A DNA stretch of 64,000 bases from Flavobacterium sp. N1736 (GCF_025947065.1 NZ_CP109994.1:186001-250000), one strand, 5' to 3'; positions 28,731-36,878 are shown, counted from the first letter of the stretch. Program-made: numbers and translations. The notes: generated from the sequence alone by a model not told the origin.

Positions 28731-29078
28731 ATGCAAAGTTTCGGAACAAGCAAAGAATTTATAAAAGGAGATGATTTACAGTGGGAAGTGGTTGGAGAAG
28801 GAATCAAACGCAAAATCATGGCTTATGATGACAAAATCATGCTGGTAAATGTTCATTTTGAAAAAGGTGGAATAGGCGTTTTACACGAACATTATCATTC
28901 GCAGGTTACCTATGTTTCAAGTGGTAAATTTGATGTAACTATTTCTGGCGTTACCCAAACATTAAAAGAAGGAGATAGTTTTTATATTCCGCCACACGCA
29001 ATTCACGGCGTTGTTTGTTTAGAAAGCGGACTTTTGACAGATGTTTTTAGTCCTGCAAGAGAAGATTTTTTAAAATAG
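28731..29078 (+). CDS. Cupin-domain protein
   Basis: A 115-residue single-domain cupin. The metal-binding motif 1 is GVLHEHYHSQVTYVSSGKFDV (three candidate His ligands) and motif 2 is GDSFYIPPHAIHGV. No signal peptide. Cupins of this size bind metal ions and small ligands or act as isomerases or dioxygenases; no substrate can be assigned. It has its own promoter. Confidence 0.85.
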   Translation: MQSFGTSKEFIKGDDLQWEVVGEGIKRKIMAYDDKIMLVNVHFEKGGIGVLHEHYHSQVTYVSSGKFDVTISGVTQTLKEGDSFYIPPHAIHGVVCLESGLLTDVFSPAREDFLK

Positions 29079-29110
29079 TATTAAATAAAGAATCAGTAAG
29101 TATCCGTGTT

Positions 29111-29181
29111 TTCGCGATAGCAAATCCGTTTAGTCAGCCTTAATCTTTAGAATACAGATGGATCAGATTAGCTATCGCGAA
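29111..29181. repeat. Inverted repeat TTCGCGATAGC with GCTATCGCGAA
   Basis: An 11-bp perfect inverted repeat (29111-29121 and 29171-29181) with a 49-base spacer. The flanks carry CACAGATT/AATCTGT-like words (AAATCCGTTTAG, CAGATGGATCAGATT) reminiscent of the nested repeat at 17698-17744. It is GC-richer than its surroundings and lies downstream of the cupin gene. Confidence 0.5.
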
Positions 29182-29247
29182 GACGCAAATTTAGACAGAT
29201 TTTATAAAAAAAGACTTTAATTATAAGTTTAGATTAAATATTGATGG

Positions 29248-29255
29248 TATTTTTG
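29248..29255 (+). promoter_or_regulatory. -7 element TATTTTTG for the MFS gene, close to the start codon
   Basis: Perfect TAnnTTTG whose last G is only 5 bases before the A of ATG 29260. Other genes in the window have 15-26 bases here, so transcription probably begins at or next to the start codon (leaderless). Confidence 0.55.
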
Positions 29256-29259
29256 CAAC

Positions 29260-30426
29260 ATGAATTTATCCAAAACGAATGTCTTATTTATGGCAGCTTG
29301 CACTGGACTTATAGTTGCAAACCTTTATTACTGCCAGCCTTTAATTGTTTTAATTGCCAACGAATTTAAAATTCCGGAAGCCAATGCAGGAACCATAACG
29401 TATTTAACACAAGCCGGTTATGCTATTGGTTTGTTTTTCATGGTTCCGTTAGGCGACAAAATCGAGAGAAAAAAACAAATTTTAATGACCACTTTTGCTT
29501 CGGTAATTGCTTTAATTCTGGCAGCTACGGCAAAAAGTTTTTTTCTTTTACAAATTGCTTCTTTGCTTATCGGTATCACTTCAATAGTGCCACAGCTTAT
29601 TTTGCCTTTGGCAGCTTCGTTAAGTGCTCCTGAACAACGAGGAAAAGTAGTTGGAACAATCATGAGTGGTTTATTGGTCGGAATTTTGCTTTCCAGAACT
29701 TTAAGCGGATTTATTGGCCAGGTTTTAGGCTGGAGATCGATGTTTTATATCGCAGCAGGAATTTGTCTTTTAATCTTTTTTGTAATTCAGAATAAATTTC
29801 CCATAAATAAACCTCAGTTTCAGGGAACGTATGGTCAATTAATTCAGTCACTTTTTACACTTATAAAAACACAACCCGTTTTACGTGAGGCAACCATAAT
29901 TAATGTATTCAGTTTCGCACAGTTTGGCGCTTTCTGGGTTACTATGGTTTTATTGCTTTCAGGAGAACCTTTTCATTATAGTAGTGCTACAATTGGATTA
30001 TTTGGAATTGTAGGTGCTTCCGGAGCTTTAGCAGCGCCACTGGTTGGAAAAATGGGAGACAAAGGCGGTTCAAGAGTAGCGGTTGGTTATGGCTGTTTAT
30101 TAATATTAATTAGCTTTTTAATTTTTTACTTTTCAATAGAAAGTGTAATCGGTATTGCGATTGGAATCGTATTTATTGATATAGGAATTCAGGGTGTTCA
30201 TATTTCAAACCAAACCCGCGTTTATTCCTTACTTCCTGAAGCCAGAAACAGATTAAATACCGTATTTATGTCGTTTAGCTTTTTAGGAACAGCAGCCGGA
30301 TCTGCATACGGATTATTATTATGGAAACTAGGCGGATGGCACGCTGTAGCAATTGGCTGTGTAGGCTTATCAGTATTGTCATTAACAGTTTACGGACTTA
30401 CTTATAAATCAAAATCTAAAAAATAG
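29260..30426 (+). CDS. Major facilitator superfamily transporter
   Basis: A 388-residue integral membrane protein with about twelve hydrophobic segments. Family marks include NLYYCQPLIVLIANEFKI in the first helix and the loop 2-3 motif GDKIERKKQ (canonical GDrxGRr form). The sequence resembles the AraJ/EmrD-type drug or sugar efflux branch. The substrate is unknown. No regulator is adjacent. The position of the -7 element suggests leaderless transcription, or a start at the next ATG (29290), which would remove part of helix 1. Confidence 0.88.
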   Translation: MNLSKTNVLFMAACTGLIVANLYYCQPLIVLIANEFKIPEANAGTITYLTQAGYAIGLFFMVPLGDKIERKKQILMTTFASVIALILAATAKSFFLLQIASLLIGITSIVPQLILPLAASLSAPEQRGKVVGTIMSGLLVGILLSRTLSGFIGQVLGWRSMFYIAAGICLLIFFVIQNKFPINKPQFQGTYGQLIQSLFTLIKTQPVLREATIINVFSFAQFGAFWVTMVLLLSGEPFHYSSATIGLFGIVGASGALAAPLVGKMGDKGGSRVAVGYGCLLILISFLIFYFSIESVIGIAIGIVFIDIGIQGVHISNQTRVYSLLPEARNRLNTVFMSFSFLGTAAGSAYGLLLWKLGGWHAVAIGCVGLSVLSLTVYGLTYKSKSKK

Positions 30427-30455
30427 AAAGCACAAATTGATACAGAATTAATTTG

Positions 30456-30463
30456 TAAATTTG
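30456..30463 (+). promoter_or_regulatory. -7 element TAAATTTG for the peptidyl-prolyl isomerase gene
   Basis: Perfect TAnnTTTG, 25 bases before ATG 30488. A longer frame from 30461 is rejected for this reason. Confidence 0.55.
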
Positions 30464-30487
30464 CAATCAAAATTAAAAATTACAACA

Positions 30488-31420
30488 ATGGAAAACGGAA
30501 TATACGCTAAATTCAACACAAGCAAAGGTTCGATTTTAGTAAAACTAACACACGACTTAACACCAGGAACCGTAGGGAATTTTGTAGCTCTTGCAGAAGG
30601 AAATATGGAAAATAAAGTAAAACCTCAAGGACAAAAATTCTATGACGGATTAACATTTCACAGAGTAATTCCTGATTTTATGATTCAGGGTGGATGTCCA
30701 AAAGGAACAGGAACTGGTGATCCCGGTTATAAATTTGATGATGAATTTCACCCAAGTTTAAAACATGATCGTCCGGGAGTTTTAGCAATGGCAAATTCAG
30801 GTCCTGCAAGTAACGGTTCTCAATTTTATATCACTCACGTTCCAACTTCTTGGTTAGATGGAAAACATACTGTTTTTGGTCACGTTATCGAAGGTCAGGA
30901 TGTGGTTGATGCTGTTGCTCAGGGAGATAATCTTGACGCTGTAGAAATTATCAGAGTTGGTGAAGAGGCTGAAAAATTCAATGCTATTGAAGCTTTTATT
31001 GGTTTAAAAGGTGCTCGTCTAAAAAGAGATGCAGCTTTAAAAGCAGAATCTGAAGCAAAAATGGAGCAATTAGCTGCAGGTTTTGACAGAACAGAAAGTG
31101 GTTTACGTTATAAAATGATCAATAAAGGAGATGGTAAAAAGGCAGAAGCAGGTAAAACAGTTGCTGTACATTACGAAGGTTCTCTTGAAAACGGAAAAGT
31201 TTTTGATTCATCTTATCCACGTAAAAAACCAATCGAATTTAGATTAGGTCAAGGTCAGGTTATTGAAGGATGGGACGAAGGTATCGCTTTATTACAAGTA
31301 GGAGATAAAGCTCGTTTTGTAATTCCATCTGATTTAGCATATGGAGCTTCAGGAGCTGGAGGAGTTATTCCACCAAACGCTACTTTGATTTTCGACGTTG
31401 AATTAATGGACGTTAAATAA
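30488..31420 (+). CDS. Fused cyclophilin-FKBP peptidyl-prolyl cis-trans isomerase
   Basis: A 310-residue protein joining two different isomerase folds. Residues about 5-150 are a cyclophilin (FYDGLTFHRVIPDFMIQGG; GPASNGSQFYIT; WLDGKHTVFGHV). A helical linker rich in Ala and Glu (about 165-195) follows, then an FKBP domain (about 205-310: VAVHYEGSLENGKVFDSS; EGWDEGIALLQVG; IPSDLAYG; IPPNATLIFDVEL). Such fusions, sometimes called FCBPs, occur in Bacteroidota and have been described in other organisms. No signal peptide, so it is probably cytoplasmic. Confidence 0.9.
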   Translation: MENGIYAKFNTSKGSILVKLTHDLTPGTVGNFVALAEGNMENKVKPQGQKFYDGLTFHRVIPDFMIQGGCPKGTGTGDPGYKFDDEFHPSLKHDRPGVLAMANSGPASNGSQFYITHVPTSWLDGKHTVFGHVIEGQDVVDAVAQGDNLDAVEIIRVGEEAEKFNAIEAFIGLKGARLKRDAALKAESEAKMEQLAAGFDRTESGLRYKMINKGDGKKAEAGKTVAVHYEGSLENGKVFDSSYPRKKPIEFRLGQGQVIEGWDEGIALLQVGDKARFVIPSDLAYGASGAGGVIPPNATLIFDVELMDVK

Positions 31421-31454
31421 GATTTAAAGACAATTTAGTTTTGTTTTAAATAAT

Positions 31455-31486
31455 AATCCCATTCGCTTGCCGAATGGGATTTTTTT
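31455..31486 (+). terminator. Intrinsic terminator after the PPIase gene
   Basis: AATCCCATTCG and CGAATGGGATT form an 11-bp stem with a 5-base loop and T-run. Confidence 0.88.
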
Positions 31487-31514
31487 ATATTTACTTAAAA
31501 ATTAAAACAAAATA

Positions 31515-31826
31515 ATGAAAGCAAAAATTCTAACCCTGACCGCTGTAACTTTACTTTTAATTTCATGCGGAACTAAAAAATCAACCCTGTCTGCTCCGGC
31601 AACGCCAGCAGTTATAGAAACCGTTAAAGCTACAGAATTAACACCAGAATTGGCAGAAGGTAAAAACTTATATGAAAATAGCTGTGTAAAATGCCACAAA
31701 CTATACGAGCCAAAGAAATTTAGTCAGGAAGAGTGGAAACCAATTTTAACAAGGATGCAGAAGAAAGCACATTTAGACGATACTCAAATGGCTTCGATAT
31801 CAAATTATATTACTTCGCAATTATAA
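31515..31826 (+). CDS. Monohaem c-type cytochrome lipoprotein
   Basis: A 103-residue lipoprotein (lipobox LLISC) with one haem-attachment motif CVKCH (about residues 57-61), in the LYENSCVKCHKLYEP context typical of small cytochrome c domains. A later Met (LTRMQKK or DTQMAS) could be the axial ligand. It is expected in the periplasm or membrane and could carry electrons, but no partner gene is adjacent. It lies after a strong terminator and is followed by another. Confidence 0.85.
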   Translation: MKAKILTLTAVTLLLISCGTKKSTLSAPATPAVIETVKATELTPELAEGKNLYENSCVKCHKLYEPKKFSQEEWKPILTRMQKKAHLDDTQMASISNYITSQL

Positions 31827-31851
31827 GAAATTGATATTGTAGATTTTAAAT

Positions 31852-31890
31852 AAACTATTCAGTAAGATTTTATTGGATAGTTTTTTTTTT
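31852..31890 (+). terminator. Intrinsic terminator after the cytochrome gene
   Basis: A 14-bp stem (AAACTATTCAGTAA with TTATTGGATAGTTT, including two wobble pairs) is followed by a T-run. Confidence 0.75.
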
Positions 31891-31901
31891 GAAATAGACA
31901 T

Positions 31902-31931
31902 AAAAAAAACACCTTCACAAGTGAGGTGTTT
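31902..31931 (-). terminator. Intrinsic terminator after the GreA/Rnk-like gene
   Basis: On the minus strand AACACCTCAC pairs with GTGAAGGTGTT (one bulged base) followed by a run of T. It is convergent with the preceding terminator. Confidence 0.75.
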
Positions 31932-31938
31932 AAGAATA

Positions 31939-32334
31939 TTATAGATGGGTAACAGCAGTGTTATCTACAGCAATTATTTTTAAAGTTTTTATTCCCGCAG
32001 GTAATTCCCAATCAACTTCATCATTTTGTTTAAAGCCAATAATTGCAACGCTCAAAGGTGCCAAAATTGAAATTTTACCCAATTTTACATCTGATGCCGA
32101 AGGTAAAACAATTTGAATTTTCATTTGTTTTTTAACCTTTACATCTTCAATCGTAACATACGAATTGATTCGGATAATCGAATGGTCTAATTCGCTTTCT
32201 TTACTTATAATGGCGCGATCTAATTCTTGCGAAAGCTGATTGGCTTCTTTAGTATTTGTAGAATTTTTGCTTTTTAATATCAATTCTCTTAAAAAATGAT
32301 AATCTGTTTTGCAGAATGTTGGTGTTGGTTTCAT
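31939..32334 (-). CDS. GreA/GreB C-terminal domain protein (Rnk-like)
   Basis: A 131-residue protein with a helical N-terminus (about 10-55) and a C-terminal GreA/GreB-type domain. The C-terminal marks are VTIEDVKVKKQMKIQIVLPSASD and ISILAPLSVAIIGFKQNDEVDWELPAG, the last matching the family's PxGxAxxGxxxGD(x)V loop. The size fits the Rnk-like regulators rather than GreA (about 158 residues), since the long coiled-coil that reaches the polymerase active site is short. It probably binds RNA polymerase (inference). A possible long leader lies upstream. Confidence 0.78.
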   Translation of the reverse strand: MKPTPTFCKTDYHFLRELILKSKNSTNTKEANQLSQELDRAIISKESELDHSIIRINSYVTIEDVKVKKQMKIQIVLPSASDVKLGKISILAPLSVAIIGFKQNDEVDWELPAGIKTLKIIAVDNTAVTHL

Positions 32335-32733
32335 AACGATATGTATTATTATTAATGTTTTTATGTACTGTTTTTTCCAGGCTGATGAATGCTAAAATGA
32401 TTTTCGAATTGCATATTCACAATCGAAATTTGAGAATAATGTATGCTTGAAAAGTTTTAATTAAAAGAACCAAAAAATTATTTGAGAGAGAATTTACTCT
32501 TTCAAATAAAATAAATGATTCGTTTTGATAATAATCCTCCGCCGAAAGAAGAAATTGAAATTGACGGAGGCCTAATTAATAAAGGCCTTACTATGTGAAA
32601 TAAATGCAGCAGTAAGCGGTTTTCTTTTTAAAGAAAACAACAACAAAAAAGCTGTAGATATATTTATAGTGCTCACAATGAGAATTGTTTAATGAGCTGC
32701 AAATATAAGAAAATTATGCTAAAAAACTAATAT
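32335..32733 (-). other. 400-base region without a long gene; possible structured leader
   Basis: A perfect minus-strand -7 element, TATATTTG (32700-32707), would start a transcript running about 360 bases to the GreA-like ATG at 32334. The leader contains several inverted segments: GTTTTCTTTAAAAAGAAAAC, AGGCCTTTATTAATTAGGCCT, and CTCCGTC...GGCGGAG. On the plus strand, a 27-codon frame at 32515-32598 looks protein-like (MIRFDNNPPPKEEIEIDGG...), but it has no recognised start signals. Nothing else is recognisable. Confidence 0.35.
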
Positions 32734-33288
32734 TTATTTCCATTTAATGCCGCAGCCTATACTTGGTTTTTGAATTTCATTCAAACTTCTGTTATAAATA
32801 AGGGCATCAATAGCGCTTCGCAAATCACTTCCGCTTAACGGAATTCCATTATTTGGTCTCGAATCGTCGAGCTGTCCGTGATAAAATAGTTTATCCTGAT
32901 TGTCAAACAAATAGAAATCTGGCGTGCATGCGGCATTATATGCTTTTGCTGTTTCCTGATTTTCATCAAATAAATAAGGGAAATCTATTTTGTTTTGAAA
33001 AGCAAATTCAGTCATCATTTCAGGAGAATCCTGCGGATATTTGAGAACATCGTTGCTTGAAATTGCAATAACTCCAATTCCTTGTACACGATAATCATTT
33101 GCAATCATAATAATTTCTGTTAATGCATGATGCACAAACGGACAATGATTGCATATAAAAATGACAAGAGTTCCTTTGGATCCTTTCAAATCATCAAACG
33201 AGTAAATATTATTAGAATTCGTATCTTTTAATTTGAAGGCTGGAGCAAGTGTTCCAAGCGGAATTATATTTGAAGAAGTTTGTGCCAT
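32734..33288 (-). CDS. Thioredoxin-like (AhpC/TSA-type) protein
   Basis: A 184-residue thioredoxin-fold protein. The active-site-like motif is CNHCPFVHH near residue 46, in place of the WCGPC of true thioredoxins; the cis-proline segment is near NAACTPDFYLFD. This CNHCP branch is common in Bacteroidota and is annotated as thioredoxin-family or redoxin. No signal peptide, so probably cytoplasmic. It may be a peroxiredoxin-like thiol enzyme, but the substrate is unknown. Confidence 0.85.
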   Translation of the reverse strand: MAQTSSNIIPLGTLAPAFKLKDTNSNNIYSFDDLKGSKGTLVIFICNHCPFVHHALTEIIMIANDYRVQGIGVIAISSNDVLKYPQDSPEMMTEFAFQNKIDFPYLFDENQETAKAYNAACTPDFYLFDNQDKLFYHGQLDDSRPNNGIPLSGSDLRSAIDALIYNRSLNEIQKPSIGCGIKWK

Positions 33289-33425
33289 TTTGTGAAATAT
33301 CTTTATTCAAATTTAGATTTAATTCTGAATAAAAGACAGCACTTGCAATAAAAAAATCCAAAGAGACATATTATTAAAATAGTCCCTTTGGATAAAGTAT
33401 TTAGGAAATTATATATATAGAAGAT

Positions 33426-34319
33426 TTAAGAATTTAAGAAATTCAATAAATCTGAATTTAATTTGTCTTTGTGCGTATAGAACAATCCGTGTGGCGCACC
33501 TTCATAAACGATATAAGTATTGTCACGAATGGCTGCTGCTGTTTTTTTCGAAGTCAGATCAATTGGAACAATTTTATCATCATCACCATGAATAATTAAT
33601 GTTGGAACCTTCATAAAGTCCAATTCATCTCTAAAATCAGTATATGAAAAAGACTCAGCACATTTTAAAGTCGCTCTTGGCGAAGCAAAAGAACACAGCA
33701 TTCTGTAGTATTCCATTAATGGAGTGCTTAACGGTTTATTGATAATATTGATTCCAAAAAAAGTTTTTCCAAAATTATCTACAAAACCTATTCTGTCTTC
33801 TTTAATCGCATTTGCGGTATTATCGCTTTTTTCTTTTGGATGTCCGTCAGGATTATCATTTGTTTTTAATAAAAAAGGAACAACAGAAGAAATTAACGCT
33901 GCCTTGGTAACGCCTTTCCCTCCATATTTGCTAAAATAACGTACTACTTCGCCACCGCCCATAGAAAAACCAACAAGAGTTGCATCTTCTAAATTTAACT
34001 GCTCAATGATCTCTTTTAAGTCATCTGTCAAAGTATCATAATCATAACCTTCCCACGGTTGAGAAGATTTACCAAATCCGCGGCGATCATATGCAATAAC
34101 TCTATATCCATTTTCTACTAGAAAGTCAATTTGATATTCCCACATTTCGTTAGAAAGAGGCCAGCCATGAATTAAAATTACAGGTTTTCCCTTGCCATAA
34201 TCTCTTACATATAATTTTACATTTGGATCTGTTTCTATATATTTATCAGTACACTGAACTGAGATGTCACAATTTAATTCTCTAAGAGATGGGCTGTTAT
34301 TGGTTAAAACATTTTCCAT
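33426..34319 (-). CDS. Alpha/beta-hydrolase, non-haem chloroperoxidase type
   Basis: A 297-residue cytoplasmic hydrolase. Family marks are VILIHGWPLSNEMW, AYDRRGFGKSSQPW, the nucleophile elbow GFSMGGGE (Ser near residue 120), the acid loop IIHGDDDKIVP and the catalytic His in PHGLF. This pattern is that of the cofactor-free haloperoxidase/esterase group; the halogenation activity of such proteins is usually a side reaction with perhydrolysis. The N-terminal 20 residues are unlike the family. Promoter not identified. Confidence 0.85.
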   Translation of the reverse strand: MENVLTNNSPSLRELNCDISVQCTDKYIETDPNVKLYVRDYGKGKPVILIHGWPLSNEMWEYQIDFLVENGYRVIAYDRRGFGKSSQPWEGYDYDTLTDDLKEIIEQLNLEDATLVGFSMGGGEVVRYFSKYGGKGVTKAALISSVVPFLLKTNDNPDGHPKEKSDNTANAIKEDRIGFVDNFGKTFFGINIINKPLSTPLMEYYRMLCSFASPRATLKCAESFSYTDFRDELDFMKVPTLIIHGDDDKIVPIDLTSKKTAAAIRDNTYIVYEGAPHGLFYTHKDKLNSDLLNFLNS

Positions 34320-34437
34320 TTTATAATTTTTTAATTGTTAGCTTATTCATTTACATTTGTAAAATTAGAAGCTGAAACCTCAAAAAAAGTTATAGAATTA
34401 ATTGTAATACTTACAATATTAATAGATTATAAAAAAT

Positions 34438-34772
34438 ATGGATTTAACCTGGAATGAATTTGAAAGAACAGATATGCGAGTGGGAACGATTATAGAAGTA
34501 AATGATTTTCCCGAAGCAAGAAAACCAGCTTATCAGCTTACAATCGATTTTGGTGCCGAAATTGGAATTAGAAAATCATCGGCACAAATTACAAAACGTT
34601 ACCAAAAAGAAGTTTTAATAAACAGACAAATTGTAGCGGTTGTTAATTTTCCAGAAAGCAAATAGGAAAATTCATGAGTGAATGTCTCGTTCTTGGCGCA
34701 ATAGGCGAGGAGGGAGACGTCATTTTATTATCTCCCGATTTTAAAATAGAAAATGGTCTTCGTATTGGGTAG
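34438..34772 (+). pseudogene. csaA: csaA-like tRNA-binding-domain protein, frameshifted
   Basis: The first 75 codons (MRVGTIIEVNDFPEARKPAYQ, ending VVNFPESK) match the CsaA family, a homodimeric OB-fold protein with proposed chaperone or tRNA-binding activity. A TAG stop follows (34663-34665). The rest of the family, MSECLVLGAIGEEGDVILLS to the ending ENGLRIG, continues in the next frame to the TAG at 34770-34772. One extra A in the AAA run at about 34660-34663 would restore a 111-residue protein of normal family length, joining at SKIGKFMSECL. It is either a recent pseudogene or a sequencing error. Confidence 0.85.
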
Positions 34773-34923
34773 TATTCAGTATACAGTCTCAGTTTTCAGT
34801 TTACGGTTTACAGTATTCAGTTGCATTGTACTGTGACTGCGACTGAAATCTGCTACTGTGACTGAGACTAAAAACTGCGACTGAGACTGAAAACTGAAAA
34901 CTGAAAACCGCGACTAAAAACTA
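34773..34923. repeat. Palindromic word-repeat island, CTCAGTTTTCAGT type
   Basis: Words of type CAGTATTCAGT and CTCAGTTTTCAGTTT on the left are inverted on the right as GACTGAGACTGAAAACTG. CAGTTTTCAGTTT (13 bp) is exactly inverted. The island fills the entire gap between the csaA stop and the stop codon of the next gene (34921-34923), both of which border it. A second island of the same words is at 40031-40206. Confidence 0.7.
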
Positions 34924-35466
34924 AGAAACTTTCTCAATTAACTTCTGTAGAATCAATTGTCCTTCTTCCCAATATTGTAAATCAGAGTCTGAATTGATGT
35001 GACCTTTTTGTCCTACATTTACAAAATCGCTTCCCCATTTTTCTGCAAAATATTGTTTTCTTTCGAAAGAAGCATAAGGATCGTTTTCGCTTGCCACCAG
35101 AATGGATGGAAATGGTAGTTTTGAAATTGGCATTGGCGAAAAATTCCTGACAGATTCCGGCGTATGTTGAGGTGAATCTACATCGGCTGGAGCTACCAGT
35201 AATGCGCCAACAATATTTTTGTTACTGTTTGATGCCGCCCAATGCTGCACCAAAGAAACTGCCAGACTATGCGCTACTAAAATTGTAGGTTTATCCAGTT
35301 TTTCAATTTCTTCATTTAATCGTTCAAGCCATTCTTCGCGAACAGGTTCGTCCCAATTGTCCTGAACGAGACGAATTGAATTTTCAAATTTTTTATGCCA
35401 AAAGGTTTGCCAGTGTTTATCGCCTGAATTTCCCAATCCGGGTAATATTAATAAGTTTGTTTCCAT
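34921..35466 (-). CDS. RBBP9/YdeN-family serine hydrolase
   Basis: A 181-residue cytoplasmic hydrolase. The family start is LLILPGLGNSGDKHWQTFW, the nucleophile elbow is LVAHSLAVSL (Ser near residue 67), the acid is in ASENDPYA, and the catalytic His is in QKGHINSDS. RBBP9-type proteins are small serine hydrolases, with some members aminopeptidases; a substrate is not assigned. Co-oriented with the next hydrolase gene (22-base gap), so probably one transcript. Confidence 0.88.
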   Translation of the reverse strand: METNLLILPGLGNSGDKHWQTFWHKKFENSIRLVQDNWDEPVREEWLERLNEEIEKLDKPTILVAHSLAVSLVQHWAASNSNKNIVGALLVAPADVDSPQHTPESVRNFSPMPISKLPFPSILVASENDPYASFERKQYFAEKWGSDFVNVGQKGHINSDSDLQYWEEGQLILQKLIEKVS

Positions 35467-35488
35467 TGCCGTGGATTTATTTAAATTA

Positions 35489-36319
35489 TTATTTTTTAGT
35501 TTGTTTCTCCTTTACAATTCGATTTACTTCGTTTACAAGCAACGGAAAGCCCGGTTCTGTCATTCCGTGACCATATCCGCCTAATTCGAAAAGTTTAGTT
35601 TCTTTATGTCCTACTAATTTCATCATGCGTGCCATGTATGCGTTTTCTTCATATCGTCCTAACATTTCCAATTCACGATCTCCTGTAATCAATAAAAGTG
35701 GCGGAGCATCGGCACGAACATAAAAAAGCGGTGCAAAAGCATCAATTGTAGGTTGTTTGTCCGGAATTCCCTTTTCTCGTCTAATTTCAAAATGAGTAAT
35801 ACACTGACCGCTAAACGGAATAAGTCCGGCAATTTTATTGGCATCGATTCCTTCTTTTTGAAGCCATTTTTTGTCTAAGCCAATCATTAGAGACAGATAT
35901 CCGCCGGCAGAATGTCCTGAAACAAAAATTTGTGAAGTATCGCCGCCGTAATTACCAATATTATTAAAAGCCCAAGCAACTGCTGCAGCCGCATCTTCGA
36001 TAGCTTTTTCGGCTTTTGCTTTTGGAGATAATCTGTAATTAACGCCAATAATAGCAAATCCTTTGTTTTTTAAAGCTTCGGGAATTTCTTTGCTTCCGCC
36101 GGTTAATCCGCCGCCATGAAACCAAATTATTGTTGCAAAACCTTTTGAGTTTTTTGGATAATAAATATCAAGAACACATCTTTCGTTTATATAACTGTCA
36201 GATTTATTGGTTGCTGCATTATAATATTGAATATTGGTTTTAGTTTCATATTCTGTTTTTTGGGCAAAAGATGAAATTCCAATAAAGAATAAAATAAGTA
36301 AGAGAATTATTTTTTTCAT
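35489..36319 (-). CDS. Secreted esterase/lipase-type alpha/beta hydrolase
   Basis: A 276-residue exported hydrolase with a signal peptide (ends SSFAQ). The HGGG oxyanion motif (WFHGGGLTGGS), the elbow GHSAGGYLS (Ser near residue 136), the acid in ITGDRELEM and the catalytic His in GYGHGM mark the BD-FAE-like/hormone-sensitive-lipase branch. Likely acts on carboxyl-ester substrates outside the cytoplasm, but the natural substrate is unknown. It is followed by the RBBP9-type gene. Confidence 0.87.
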   Translation of the reverse strand: MKKIILLLILFFIGISSFAQKTEYETKTNIQYYNAATNKSDSYINERCVLDIYYPKNSKGFATIIWFHGGGLTGGSKEIPEALKNKGFAIIGVNYRLSPKAKAEKAIEDAAAAVAWAFNNIGNYGGDTSQIFVSGHSAGGYLSLMIGLDKKWLQKEGIDANKIAGLIPFSGQCITHFEIRREKGIPDKQPTIDAFAPLFYVRADAPPLLLITGDRELEMLGRYEENAYMARMMKLVGHKETKLFELGGYGHGMTEPGFPLLVNEVNRIVKEKQTKK

Positions 36320-36357
36320 TTTTTTGGAAGTTATAGGTTATAAAGGAAAATATTTAG

Positions 36358-36427
36358 AGTTAATTAAGTTTTAAGATATTAGATATTTCGCATTTAACGC
36401 CTAACTCATAACTTCTAACACTTAACT
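36358..36427. repeat. Word-repeat island, TAACTCATAACTTCTAAC type
   Basis: Tandem 8-9 bp words of type TAACTCATAACTTCTAACACT on the right face AGTTAATTAAGTTTTAAG-type words on the left (AGTTAA with TTAACT). The island is beyond the terminator of the DUF3276 gene and upstream of the esterase gene. Confidence 0.5.
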
Positions 36428-36434
36428 AAATATA

Positions 36435-36470
36435 TAAAAAAAGTCCAAAATGCTGGACATATTGGACTCG
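36435..36470 (-). terminator. Intrinsic terminator after the DUF3276 gene
   Basis: On the minus strand AGTCCAA and TTGGACT pair with an 13-base loop, followed by a T-run (36435-36441). Confidence 0.65.
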
Positions 36471-36494
36471 TACTTTTTAAAAAGTTATATTGGA

Positions 36495-36878
36495 CTAAAT
36501 ATCGTCAAAATCGATATCTGTAAAGCTAGATCTTTGACCTTCGGGTTTATCAGAACCATATTCTTTTTTAAAATCTTTTTGATGTCTTTCAGAGATTACT
36601 TCTTCGCCTTTGTGGTTCAAGACATATGAAGTCATTTCTTCAAGTATTTCGGCAAAAGCACCAAAATCTTCCTTGTACAAGTAAATTTTGTGTTTTTTAA
36701 AATGAAAAGAACCGTCTTCTTCGGTAAATTTTTTACTTTCTGTAATAGTGATATAATAATCGTCTGCTTTAGTAGCTCTCACATCAAAGAAATAAGTTCT
36801 TCTTCCTGCTCGTAATACTTTAGAAAAAATCTCTTCTTTTTCTAACATGTCATTTTCTCTCATAATACGTTCTATCAT
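36495..36878 (-). CDS. DUF3276 (PUR-domain) nucleic-acid-binding protein
   Basis: A 127-residue protein with one PUR-type domain (about 12-90): EIFSKVLRAGRRTYFFDVRATKADDYYITITESKK, then GSFHFKKHKIYLYKEDFGAF. Related bacterial PUR proteins, such as the Borrelia BpuR, bind single-stranded nucleic acids and can repress translation. The acidic C-terminus (FTDIDFDDI) is typical of the Bacteroidota homologues. The target is unknown. The start at ATG 36878 is one of two nearby candidates. Confidence 0.82.
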   Translation of the reverse strand: MIERIMRENDMLEKEEIFSKVLRAGRRTYFFDVRATKADDYYITITESKKFTEEDGSFHFKKHKIYLYKEDFGAFAEILEEMTSYVLNHKGEEVISERHQKDFKKEYGSDKPEGQRSSFTDIDFDDI

